Shown: one piece after another, positions 1 to 11,900 of the stretch
Position numbering within the stretch: the stretch's first letter is position 1
How the letters are laid out: each line of letters begins with the position of its first letter
NCBI GenBank assembly: GCA_001598975.1
Contig: BBXU01001373.1
Location: forward strand, 1-29,902
Reading direction: 5' to 3'
Length of the DNA: 29,902 bases
DNA from: Parachlorella kessleri
Taxonomy: Eukaryota; Chlorophyta; Trebouxiophyceae; Chlorellales; Chlorellaceae
Notes under the pieces: generated by a model
Told to the model about the DNA's origin: nothing
The model's input: only the letters and a program-made list of their open reading frames with translations
The model's database searches: none
Translations under genes and position numbers: made by a program

Positions 1-36
1 CCCCACCACACACACACACCTCCCACACACACACAC
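1..36. repeat. (CA)n/(GT)n microsatellite forming a splice donor
   Basis: Alternating CA with short C interruptions. Read on the minus strand it is GTGTGTGT... starting directly after the AAG codon that ends exon 4 of the metal transporter, so the 5' splice site is drawn from the microsatellite itself. Confidence 0.75.
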
Positions 37-2219
37 CTTGTGTTGGAGCGCCAGGGCAATGTCGTGCGACTCCTCCACCGTCATGTCTGCCGGCAGCACC
101 ACCTCCTGCTCCACATTGAACCGTGAGCCAAAGTGGTAGGCCCGGGTGATGTCCACCAGGAGGGAGGGGTGGTGGGAGGCGGCTATCTGCTCCACCTTCT
201 GGCGGAAGGCCTCAGGGGCGGCCTGGCCGACGATCTTGAGCACCTGCACAGCAGTGGGACGAGGCGCCAGGCAGGGAGATACTGGGGACAGCCATGGGGG
301 TGGGGTGGTTCGCGGCAGTGGCGGGGGTTTTGAGTTTCTGTTCGAGATTGCGGACCGAGGGTGGCTCACTAGACGGTGCACTGAGCCAGGCAAGCAAGCA
401 GGCAAGGGCAGCTACTGAAGGCCTGGGGTGGAGGGATATTTCCACCAGTACAGACTCCTGGCCATCGTCATAGGTGCTCCCAGCGGAAGGCTATCAAGCA
501 AGTGGGGCATGATGAAGGCGACGTTTGTGCCCCGGTAGCACAGCTACTAGCCGCCTTGACGCCTTGCACACTCTCTAATCTGCCGCACACGGCTGGCTCA
601 GCCAGGGGGGCGAGGCATGACTAACGTCGTGGGCAGCACTACCGCCCAGCAAGGCAACACATTCAACCGTCCTCTCAGCAACCACCACCAGCAACATCAT
701 CATACACAAAAGCAGATGAGCATCAACACCACGACACCTTCTCACATACCCCATTCCCACAACACCTCCCTCCCCGGGGGATACCACTCGCAAGCAGCTT
801 GCCTGCGCATGTGTGATGGCCGACCAGCGCGCCAGGATGACCAGCGCAATCACAATAGCCGCCACACCGTCCACCCACCACCCCTCCGGCCACAGCTTAG
901 TCACCACGGCCGCGCCGATGGCCCCCAGGTTGCTGGCCACGTCATTGATGTGGTCCTCTGCCAGAGCCTCCATGGAGTCGGAGTGGCGCTTGAGCCAGTT
1001 GCAGTAGAAGTAGAGGCCCAGCTTGAGGACGGTGCCGGAGAGGAGGATAGCAAACATGACGGGGGAGAGGTCCAGGTGGGGAATCTCGCCTGCAGCACAA
1101 CGCACCCAGCAAGAGCATGGGGGGGTGTGAGGGGTCTGGGACAGGCAGGGACTGGTGAGGGCCAGCCAGATATGAGGGGAACGGATGAGCAGGCAAGCGG
1201 CAGGCGACAGGAACAGCGGTGGCGGGCGGAAGGCCATGGAGTGTAGGGATGACCCTTGCGCATGGAAGGAGTGTGATGATCTGGGCAGGAGCGCCCCTGC
1301 CCGCCTGCTGGTCACTCTCAAGCATCCAGTCTTCAGGAAGCATAACATGTCTATGCCTTTGAAGCAGTAGTAACACCTTCCACTGTTAGACGACTCCACA
1401 GTGGTCGTCTAACAGCGGACCACCACCCGACAATGCTGCCGTGAATACCCCACAAGCTGGGCCAACCAAAATCATGGTATGCCATGCCCCCAGACCATAG
1501 TGATCACTTTTAGAAAGAGGATACAGTACAATGCTTTTATCACAAAGCAAACTCAAAGATCCCCCACGCTTCCATACGGGTTTGAGGGCTCTGCACCGAG
1601 GTGAGACATTCCACAGGAGCATCTCACCCTTTGCAAAGCCGTTGTACAAGTCCAGCGCCGAGAACTGGGCTACCTCCAGCGAGGCAATACTCATGATACA
1701 CGCGCAGGCGATGACCGCGAGCGCCTCCAGCTTGCCGCGGCCGATGGGAAAGCCGGGGTGGTAGCGGCTCATGGAGCGCTCGGCCACAGACAGCACCAGC
1801 TGGGAAGCCAGGTCCACTGCAGACGGAGAAAGGAAGAATGCCTGAAGCATTAGCTTCAAGGTGAGGGAGAAGCTGGGGTGGTATCGGCTCTATAGCTCTT
1901 AGTCGCAAGGGAAGCTAGGCAGGCAGCTGCCCCAGCAGGCGAGATGGGGATTTGTGGGCGTGTCTAAATGCAGCAGCCAGCCCTGACAGGGCTGAGTGTG
2001 GCCACCGTGGCACTTGTTCCGTTGCCTACCTGCCGAGTCTGCCATGCTGGCCAGCACGGCTTTGGAGGAAGAGACAGCGAATGCGTAGACCTTAAGCGCC
2101 AGCAGCAGCCAGTTCACGGCCCAAGAGAGCTTAAAGGCCAAAGAAATGTGACGTGCATGGTCAGGTTCGGAAGCCTCGCTGGCTGGCAAGAGCGAGACAT
2201 GCACCTCGCCATCAGCCAT
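37..2219 (-). CDS. Mn-type cation diffusion facilitator (metal tolerance protein), 3' end outside window
   Basis: Membrane transporter that moves divalent metal, most likely Mn2+, out of the cytosol by proton exchange. Exons on the minus strand: 2219-2030, 1816-1628, 1089-803 and 243-37, giving 291 residues so far; the C-terminus lies beyond position 1. About six membrane segments are visible. TM2 carries DSAVD (D61/D65) and TM5 carries DHIND (D172/D176); DxxxD in both is the signature of the Mn group (plant MTP8-11 type), whereas the Zn group has histidines. The last exon has the cytosolic-domain motifs HHPSLLVDITRAYHFGSRF and VLPADMTVEESHDIAL. The ATG at 2219 is in a good context (AGGATGG) and leaves about 27 residues before TM1, shorter than many relatives, so an upstream exon is possible. 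Intron 3 needs a GC donor (GCAAGC, 802-797). The final visible donor lies inside a (GT)n microsatellite. Family call is firm; metal specificity is inferred. Confidence 0.88.
1380..1415. repeat. Perfect 12-bp inverted repeat with an overlapping alternative hairpin
   Basis: CTGTTAGACGAC (1383-1394) and GTCGTCTAACAG (1404-1415) are exact reverse complements around a 9-nt loop. A competing stem, CCACTGT (1380-1386) with ACAGTGG (1398-1404), overlaps it, so only one can form at a time. It lies in intron 2 of the metal transporter gene (1090-1627). No function is known. Confidence 0.7.
1864..1918 (-). pseudogene. Decayed copy of metal transporter exon 2 start
   Basis: On the minus strand this intronic stretch resembles the first third of exon 2: the bases around the RYHPGF codons recur with about one change in six plus a small indel, and a CTAGCTTCCC block matches CTGGCTTCCC. 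It sits just upstream of the real exon (1816-1628) in intron 1 and is out of frame, so it is a non-coding relic. Confidence 0.55.
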
Positions 2220-2962
2220 CCTGCGTGCTCCGTTCACCCCTTGTCGGCGTCAGGAGGACGGCAGGGATGAAAATAAACGGAAAGACAAGAGTTAATGGGC
2301 GACAGGACTGCGCCAGGGTTAAGATGGAGGCTTGCGTGGTACCGTGGATCCAGGGCGCCGGGATGCCCTCGAGATCTCTGTGTCTGCCACTACAATGCAC
2401 AAGCGTGCCAAATCCTAGACGTTTAAAACAGCTATCACTCAGGCGGTACTCTGTTGTGTGGGCAGTTAATTATACCTCATATTGCTTCCATGAGCTGCCT
2501 GCAGTACAAGATACCACAACTCATGCTGCGAGGCCAAGGTGCTCCGAGCCAGTGACTCACTGTCACAGTGTGGTAAAGAGACTTAGCTTAGAGATCCCCC
2601 ACTGACTAAATTCTGCTTCACCAAGTCAATGGCGCGGTTCTGCAACTGCTGGACCAGACTTGTTACAAGGACAGATAGTCACCGACGCGGCTTCCCCCTG
2701 ACATTCCATATCCGCGCAAGTATCGCTGCCACAGAAATGTCCATGCAACAGAGCAGATACTCAAGGGCGGGCCCCAACATCACGTTGCCAGCCTTCAAGA
2801 TCTAGTCGACCGGCAGTGCAAGACTAGCCCACCAACGTGCTAGGCCTGCTGCCCAGCCTACTACCTAGTGCCACTGCACATACAGCCTTGCCTTAGAATG
2901 CCACCACTCGTGCGTGTCACAAGCAAGACTGCATGGCGCCAAGGAGGCTGTTGAGTCCTTCA
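2220..2962. other. Intergenic: synthetase 3' region and metal transporter 5' region
   Basis: No coding sequence recognised. It should hold the 3' UTR of the synthetase gene, including the TGTAA signal at 2663-2667, and the promoter of the metal transporter gene. A weak TATA-like stretch (minus-strand TATAATTAA, near 2465-2475) lies about 250 bp upstream of the transporter ATG. Confidence 0.5.
2663..2667 (-). terminator. Poly(A) signal TGTAA of the methionyl-tRNA synthetase gene
   Basis: TTACA on the plus strand reads TGTAA on the minus strand. TGTAA is the usual green-algal poly(A) signal. It lies about 300 nt downstream of the synthetase stop codon (2965-2963), a plausible 3' UTR length. 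Confidence 0.5.
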
Positions 2963-5900
2963 TCACTTGATGGAGCCTCCCACGATGGACTGCACTGTGC
3001 AGATGCCCTGTGCTGTCTGCAGGGGCTTGCCACGGTAGCACGCAACGCGCTGCTCGTTGGTTGCCAGGTCGGGCTGCACCTGCGGCAAGACAATAGGCCG
3101 AGGGAGGGGTTGGAAGCACAGGCATGAGAGACGCCAGCTCCCACCAATGGCTGCCACTTAAGGCTGCACCTGCAGTCATAGCAGAGGTGGAGTAGGTGAG
3201 GGCACGCCACGCAGCAATCAGTGTTGCTTGCCAGGTCGGCTACACCGGCAGTGGGGAAACGTGTGTGGGTCCCAATTTGAAGGAGGACGCCTGGCGCTAC
3301 TCCGCCTGGGTGCACAGCTGATGCTGACATTGTACGCAAGCCAGGACACCATTCACCAGCCTAACCAGACGTATCTGAGAAGCGAGGAAGCCAGAATAGG
3401 CGCTGGAGCCAGCGGAGGATGTGGGGGAGAGATACCCCTGGCTCAAACGCTCAGGCGGGACCCACCACTCATCGTGCGTGCTGTGCTGACAACTCACAGG
3501 TACAGACTTCTCCTTCGCACTTTATCACACTCATGACAACACCGTCTGTCAGGCCAAAGTCAGCCAAGCGGATAACCGCACAGACTCACGCTATGAGTCA
3601 GGAATTAGCTTACCGCCTCCCAGATCTTCTTCTTTGGGTTGAGCACCTCGTCCGGCTCCCCGGGGAACCCCTCGACAAACACCCGCTCGCCCACGGCGGC
3701 GCCATGAGGCGGCTCCACCAGCTCCACCTGAAAGAAAGCACGAGTGGGGGTGGGTGGGTGGGTGGGTGGGTGGGTGGGTGATAGATGCGATCGTGGTGGT
3801 GGTGGTGGTGTGGGTGGGTGGGTGGGTGGGGTGGGGTGGGGTGGGGGATATCTGGGACCCATATCATGGCCAAAACCATGGCCTGTTCGTTGGCCACCCC
3901 CCAGCGTCGGCCATTTGTCCCCCAATGCCAGCATACTCGCTTTCACGCCCGCCACTATAACAGCCACTGCCCCCGGAACTGGCACAGACGCGGGTAGCCT
4001 TTGGAACCAAGGCCCCGACTCTTCATGCCTCCCATATGCTAGCAGCCACCACCGGCAAAACTTATAGTGCCCCCCTGCGCCCCACACACACACACCACAC
4101 ACACACACATGCAAACGCAGACACACCACAGTACAAGCCCCCCTACCCCACCCCACTGCACCCCCACGCAACCCTCCCCAACCGCCAACTCACCGAGCCA
4201 CCGTCCGTGCTGGTCGCCGCGAGCACCATGGCCTGGCTCTTCACGCCCCGCATGTTGGCCGGCTTGAGGTTGCACACCAGCACCACCCGCCGCTGCTGCA
4301 TGGCCTCCTCGGGGATGAACTTCACCAGGCCGCTGACCACGGTGCGCGGCTCCGGCTCGCCCACATCCACCTCCTCCACATACAGGCTGCGGGGCAGGGG
4401 GGGGGGGAGCAGGGACGTAGGTTGTGGATGGCCGCTTGTGGAGAGAATGTTTTTCCTTTGTGTGTCTTGTCAACCAGTCCCTCGGCGCCCTGTTCGGGCG
4501 CCGCTGGAGACAGGTGGAGGCACACCATGTCTCTGTGCCTCCACAGCGCATCAGACAAAACTGGTGTGCCACCCCCTGTCCACAACGCATCATCAAAAAT
4601 CAGAAATATGGGTGGCAAAAAACCCTATCGTTCCAAAATCGGTTATCGAATGCAGATAGCAATGGTTGACTCAGCAACCCTAGCAGAGGCGGCTCCAATG
4701 TGAAAAGGGACACAGCCGCAGTCAGGGCTTCAGCAGGCTAAGATTACCCCTCGCATCTTCACCAGGCCTTGCGGCAGTGCCGAGTATACATCAAAAACTA
4801 GCGTAGAAGCTTCACTGACCACTAACCCCACACTATTTCACCAAGCACACCACCCTCATTGCCAAGGAACATGGCCCACGCCCCGAAGGTGGCAGCCTGG
4901 GCACAAAGCTGCCTTTCCCGAGCCTCACCTCTCAGCATCGGGGTGCCTCCATGCCTTCCTAATAAGCCCCACTCTTAGGTCAACCCGGCTTACGTCAGCC
5001 CCCGCCGCGGCCCCATCCTCACCGCTGCCACCCTTTTTCCCACCTTCGGCTGCTGCTGCTGCTGCTGCTGCTGGGCTGCTGCCACCGGCCGTGCTGTTGC
5101 TGCTGCTGTTGGCCCCATCAGGCTTGACGCCGCCCTTCGCGGCCTTCTTGTCCTGCTTTTTGCTGCTGCTGCTGCCGCCTCCGCCTTCTGTGCTGTTGCT
5201 GCTGGCCGCTGCTGCTGCTGGTGGTGGGGCACCTGGAAGCGGTCATGGTGCAGAACAGGAGGATAGATGAATAAGAGCACCGGTTTGTGCCCACATGGCC
5301 AAAGGACAGCGATACGACTTTGATGGCATGACACCTTTTAGCCAGCAGACAAGTACCAGGGACCCCTGCCGGTACCTAACACCCCCCCCCCCCCCCCCAC
5401 GACACACACACCACCACACACACATACCCCACACCTTCCCCCAACCTAACAGGCAGCGAGGCACTCTGCGGTGCCTCCCTGCTTGCAGAGAAGACTCTTC
5501 CCAGCACCCGCCAGGCCCGTGAGCGGTGTATATCACAACACAACACTTGTAGGGGACTCATGGCAGCATGTACAGGTGGCGCCGCATCAACTGCACCATC
5601 GCAGCGTCCCGCCTCTAGCCCAGCCTCTCACCCTTGGCTGCCTTGCTACTGCCGTCCTTTTTCCCCTCTTTCTTTCCCCCTGCTGCCGCCGCCGCCGCCG
5701 CTGCTGCTGCCTTCTTTCCGTCCTTTCCTGCAGCACCGGGCGCCGCTGCTGTGCTGGCGCTGGATGCGGCCTGCTGTGCGCTGCGGTCCGCCTGGCTGCC
5801 AGCGTACCTGCAGAACAACAAATCATAGGTAGCCAGCCTACCCAGCATACCCAACATGAAACCAAACGTAACTTCCATTACCCTGGCGGGCCTCCAGAGC

Positions 5901-8900
5901 AGCAGCTCATAAGCAGCCGGTAGGGTGCAGCATCCCATACTCCTGCTAACAACCTAGAGTACCGTCCATACCCCAGGCTTGCCTGACACCTGCCGCTTTT
6001 AAGGTCCAGCCACTATACAAATGAGTACCATTTATCATCTAGACTTTCTCACCTGCTCCGCAGCTGCGCCACTTGCTCGTCCGTAACCTTGTCAAAGATG
6101 GGCTTGGGCTCTGCAGCGGCCACCTGGTGCCCTGGCGGCACCAGCGTTGCTGGGCTTGCTGCCCGGGCTATGAGGTCGTCTGTCAGCGGCAGAGCCTGCG
6201 TGAGCCACACGGGCAGGCAGGTCTATAATAGCTGCTTGAACTAGGCTGTATGCACACACATGGATAGGTGCACCGATATCGAAACATATGCGCACCGGTG
6301 ACGGCCGCCCGCCCACCCACCACCCACCAAAACCCTCTTACACCACACCCCCACCACACCCCCAGAGCCGACGACACGCAGCTGCGGCACACCCTTTCCC
6401 CATGCCCGGCCCCTGCACGCTCCACAGGGCCCTCCAGGGCCGCCTGCCAACCAACCCCAATGCATCGTAACCTGGGCCATCACATGCGTACCGCCAGCAG
6501 GGAACTTCCACACAGCCCATACTACTGCAGTGCATCCACACGCTGCCATCAGATACCTCACTGAGCCCCAGCTGCCCCAGCGCTTTTGTTGTGAAGGAGG
6601 GCATGAAGGGCTGCAGCAGTGCGGCCATCAGCGCCATGATGCCGGCGCAGGCTGAGATGCAGGCGCCACACGCCTCCTTGTCCGTCTTTACCAAAACCCA
6701 GAGCCTTTGGTCCTGCAGTCAATGAACCAACCAACCAACCAGTCAGATAAATCAGTCCCTCAGCAACCGCACGCCACCTTCTCGGTCTCTACCAGCATCC
6801 ACAGCTCCACAAAACCTGGGCAGCAGACAGCCGGGACGACAACAGTGGGCCAGTCTTGACCTGGAAGAAGAGGTTGCCGGCGCTGGACACCAGCTTTTAG
6901 GGTTAGAACCCAACATGTTTATTAGGTGTTTGTTTAGGGTTTGGGGTTGGGGCCAGTACAGTTGGGGCCGGGCAGACCTGGAAGAAGAGGTTGCCGGCGC
7001 TGGACACCAGCATGGCACACTTGAGGGCCTCACGCATCTTCTGGTTCTCCAGGGCTGCACCAGCAGCAAGGGGCCTCGGTGTTCATTGCTGCCGTTCCAC
7101 GCAGGGACGCAGGGGCAAGAGACCATAGAGCGGTGCACATGGTACTAACGGTACAGCCCCTTGCCGGGCTAAACCTCGGGCAGTGCAAGTGAATGAAAGT
7201 GGGCAAGCAGGCGTTCTGCGAGACGGCACGCCTGGCTGCCACCGCCGCGTTTTATCGGTGCCAACAACAGCTCGCATGCAGGCACCCATCCACGCCTGGC
7301 TGCACACAAATAAGAGCATCGTGGAAGCATGGGCGAGAGAAAGGCCACGCAGCCACATGTCAGTGCAGCAGTATGCCGCACCTGTGATGTACTGCTGAAC
7401 CAGCGGAGCCACCTTTTCGCCCAGAGCTTTGACGGCCTCTGCGCCCTTGTCACCTGCCGGCCCCGGCACAGTCCGGTCAAAGCTGCAGCAACGACACTGC
7501 ACACAGCTTGGGCAGCGTCCGGCCAAGAGGCAAGAAGGAGACACAAATGCTGAAACCATATACCGAGGCCGCACCCTTGGGGCAATTATGTACACGCAGG
7601 AAAACGACAAGCCATTCACGGCAGCTGCAACTTGCTCAAGCCAACAGCTATTGTCATCACTAGGAGTTAGTGCACTTACCTCAGCACAGTCTGCAAGCCG
7701 CCCGCAGATCCGCCAGCATACACCGTGCGCCAAATTGCAAGCACACCCCGCCAGTGTGACTAGCGACGAGATGCTATATTGTTGCAGAGCTCCGCCCAAG
7801 AATCACAGCACCACAGATGTTTGTCAAAGGGGGAAAAAAGGAGGTAGCGTTGCGAGCAAGCTCACCGGCTGTGGAGGAACTTGACGGTGCGCTGTATGAA
7901 GTTGCCCAGGTTGTTGTTCAGCTCCGCGTTGACCTTGGCAGCAAAGTCGTCCCACACAAACACTGCACGGGCACACACCAGGCGGCAGCAAAATCGTCCC
8001 ACACAAACACTGCAGGGGCACACACCAGGCGGCAGCACTGCCAGTGATACATGGGATTGGTGGGGAAGAAGCCCGGGAGTCCAAAAGATAGATGCACAAA
8101 TCGTGAAGGACTAGAGCAATGCCATGACCGAACGAGGATATCATGCCTTGTGACTTACTTCTCAGACTGCAAGCCCAGCAGGCGACTTCACAACCACGAC
8201 AGAACGCACAGGCCTCTAATCTATATGACCTCTGCCTTGGTTCGGGCCGCATGGCCAGCAGGCAGTCCCCAGGCAAGCCAGGCATTCTCAAGCTCTAATG
8301 GCCTATATCCTGGTTCCCAGGCCTTATGGGCAGCCAGGCAATACCCAAATTGAAAAAACATCCCTGGAACTATACTGACCTGTGTCCTGGTTCTCGGGGC
8401 GCATGGCCAGCAGGTAGTAGCGCCAGACCTCCACAGGGATGCCTGTCTCCTTGGCGTCATTACCAAACACGCCTGCGCAGGCACACGCGCATGCGGGTGC
8501 TACTCACACACAACCCTGAGGCACAACGTCCAGCACGCAGAGCGGGTCCCCTGGTGCTTGGCAGGGCCACCACCCAAGCTCTGATGCCTCTCTTACACTC
8601 CACGCTCTCATCACGACCTTCACACATCGCCACCCTCAAAGCACATAACATTGCTGGCCACTCACCCATGCCACTTGGCCTTTGCACATGCGGCAGGTGC
8701 CACACACACCAGAAACAAGGACAACAGGAAAGACAAAGTTATTCCTCCACAGGCCACCTGAAGTCGAATCGGCATTTCTACCTACGCATAGTGATTTCAT
8801 CACTAGTGTGCCCTGGCCACTCACCCACGCCACGGCTCTTGGAGAACTTGCCGTCCTCGTAGTTCAGGTACTCAGTCACGCTGATGGACTTCATCAGGGT

Positions 8901-11900
8901 CCAGGGCTGGCGGGTGCCCAGGAGCGAGGCGGGGAAGATGACGGTGTGGAAGGGCACGTTGTCTTTGCCCATGAACTGGACCAGCTCCACATCCTGTGAG
9001 AACAAACAAAGAGTGTGCCCAGTGGGTAGTGGTCCGCTTGTTCATCCTGGTTTTGTTGTTGTTTGAGCAAAAGAGGTGGGGCATGACTTTAGTCAAGGAG
9101 GGCGCATTGGCACGCCTATGACTTCCTCTAGCTTGACATCGTGCACAGAAGGAATTATTATGTTCAGCAAGCCCCCAAACAGAGCTGCTAACAACAAAAG
9201 ACTAACAACAACAGGAATATGGCACAATGTAGCCGTCATGTGGCTCGCATTACAACCTGTGGTCGTCGAAACATTTCAGCAGCCTGCATTAGTCGGCTTC
9301 CTCCTAGGAGAACCCAACAACTCCATGAAGCACCCAAAAAAGGGAGCTTGCCCAAGCATCATCTCTTGGCGAATTCCCAACACGCTGGCGAGACCCAACA
9401 ACTAGCCACTAGCCCTTGCCCGGCACGCTGGGCACCCTGGAAGCTACGCCCGACAACTAGCCAGCACTAGCCCTTGCCCGGCACGCTGGGCACCTTGAGA
9501 GCTACGCCCGAGCAACATCACCAGCAAGGGTAGGCCCCAGGTGCTCCAGCAAGATCCCCCTCATCTGCCACCTTGCATTTCTCCAACCACAAGCAAACAC
9601 CACAGAAAACAAAGGGACTTGCCTTGGGGTTCTTCCACCAGGCCTCCCAGTCGTGGCAGTAGTTGGCCGTGATGGAGATGTACCCAATGGGGGCGTCAAA
9701 CCACACATAAAACACCTGCATGTCACAGGAGGTCAACCAGCATATATCAGACATGAGCCATGCTCAGCTGATCAATGCTGGGACTGACCAGCGGCTGCAG
9801 GGCGGGCATGCACACCCCCGTCCCCTGCCCTGGGGCCGCACCCAAGCACCACTGCTCTGAACAACATCGATCCGGACCATAATGGCACATACACGGAATC
9901 GGAAGCGGCACGGAGCCGCGAGACCCTGGGTAGCAACCAAGCCATCGAGTGCCCTGCCCGCCAAAGGTGGGCACCTCGAGCCCATACGCACGGTTCCCAC
10001 GGTCCCAGCATGATACATTCCCCCCATACCAGGATCACAGTTCCCCAATACCAGCAAAGTAGTACCACAGTCCCGGCACAACAGCACATGGCAGTCGGCA
10101 ATGTACCAGTACCAACACAGGCACAAGCCCCTGGGCACGTTTAAGACTTTTTCTGGCAGGCAGCCCGGCGGCACGGCCCACTTGCCTTGTCCTCGTAGCC
10201 CTCCAGCGGCACCGGCGTGCCCCACTTGAGGTCGCGCGTGATGCACCGCACCTTGAGGCCCTGGGCCATCCAGGCGTTAGTCACCTGCGAGTCGTAATAC
10301 AGGCTTCCATTAGGTAAGTGATGGGTACATGCCTCGCGCGGAAGTCATGATTTGGTTCCTAGAGGTGCGTGGCCTACAGTGGGGCCCCGCGCTCCACACC
10401 AGACAGAGCGTCCCAGCCAGCTGTGATGTGATGTGAGATGGCCCCATTGCTGTTGATACCTTTGCTTACAACTGCTGCGAGCCAGCGCTTGCCTTACAGC
10501 ATCTCAGGCCGCAACAGAACCCCCATGCACAATGCCGATCATGCCAAGCAGGACATCAAACTGCACCCACAGCCCAGCTCCGGACAAGGCACCCCGACAG
10601 TTGAGATGTGCCAGAGGTCCCTAGCACGGCTTGCCTGCACACAGTTGGAGGACCAGCCCCCCAGCTGCGAGGTGGTGTCGATGTACTTTTGGAGGTCATC
10701 TGACAGCTTGGGCAGGTCCAGGAAGATGTGCTTGGTCTGACGCACCACGGGGGTGGTCCCTGCATGCCGGGATGGGAGCAGCAGTGTTCCATTGATACCT
10801 TCTAACTGGGCAAGTTCAGGAGATAGTGCTTGGTCTGCCTCACAACAGGGGTGGGGCATGCATGGGGTGGAAGCAGCAGCCCCCTCTGTGACGCACGCAT
10901 GGGCAGGTCCCCCAAATAGGCTTGAGTGGACAGGGCCAGGGGGACTGCTGGGTGAGTGCTGCCGCACCACATGGATGGTCCTACAAGGACGGCACCACGC
11001 GGCCTAGACGGGTGTGTGAAGGGTGGAGGGCAAGGCAAGCTGGCAGTGGTCTTTGCTGCCCAGCGCATGCTCTCATCCGCCTTCAGGGGCTGGCTGGACC
11101 CACTAGGCAACCTGACCGCCAAAAGCTGCTCAAGCCCACTTCGGCTACCAGGACTGCCCAGACCACTGCTCCGCAGCAGTGCGCTGGGGATGTATTACTA
11201 GGCTGCTGATGCCTGGTAGGACTGTCATGCTCTGCCCCGGCAGCGCTCCCAACCTCTAGACAGAAGGGTACGTATTCCCCCAAATAAATGAAGCTGCTCA
11301 CCCGTGATCTTGCACTTGGGGTTAATGAGCTCAGTGGGGTTCAGCAGCGCCCCGCAGTTGTCGCACTGGTCGCCGCGGGCGTCCTCGTACTTGCACCTAC
11401 GTCCGTCAAGACAGGTCCCTCTATAAGGTTCCGTGGGAGACCGCATTGGGGCTGTATGGCTGGCTGCACAACCTCACACCTCCACCCGCTGCTACCACAC
11501 AGCAGCTGAGCTCCGGTGACACCCATCCCGCCCCGCCGTAAGGGAAGCAGGCAGGGGATGGATACCTGGCGCTGGGCAGCCCAGATGCTGTCAGATACTG
11601 TCAGTCTACTGATCTGTCTGTCTCTGGCAGCTCTCACTTGGGGCAGGTGCCTGACACAAAGCGGTCGGCCAGGAACTTGTTGATGGGCTCCGAGTAGAGC
11701 TGCTCCATGGTCTGCTCCACCAGGAAGCCGTTGGCCTGAAGCGTACGGAAGATGTCCTGCAGCAGAGGAGAAGGGGGTGGGGTGGGGTGGGGTGGGGTGG
11801 GGTGGGGTGGGGTGGGGGGGTTAAGTAATAATTGACGTCGAATACAGCAACTCCATGGTCTGCTCCACCAGGAAGCCGGTGGCCTGCAGCGTACGGAAGT

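Noticed and set aside
790..803. An alternative GT donor for metal transporter intron 3
   Set aside because: A GT site 12 nt further keeps the frame but adds four residues (ASCL) where relatives have no insertion; the GC donor gives an ungapped match.
617..1246. A 209-residue plus-strand open frame
   Set aside because: It is the antisense shadow of metal transporter exon 3 and flanking introns and resembles no family.
3605..4171. A 188-residue minus-strand open frame with long Pro/His/Thr runs
   Set aside because: The runs come from the (GGGT)n microsatellite in an intron; only the end of the frame (exon 22) is real coding sequence.
4987..4994. A splice donor (GTAAGC) inside synthetase exon 20
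   Set aside because: Reading straight through gives [16 protein letters not shown], the conserved start of the tRNA-binding domain, so no intron is present there.
6895..6943. Telomere-like TTTTAGGG and TTTAGGG matches
   Set aside because: Only isolated single units separated by unrelated sequence in an intron; not an interstitial telomere array.
7083..7799. A 238-residue minus-strand open frame
   Set aside because: Only the stretch matching synthetase exon 15 (7482-7382) is family-like; the rest is intron read-through with Cys/Arg/Pro-rich, non-conserved sequence.
9399..9510. Possible CRISPR-like or transposon repeat
   Set aside because: Just two adjacent intronic units without spacers, terminal repeats or coding capacity; a simple tandem duplication.
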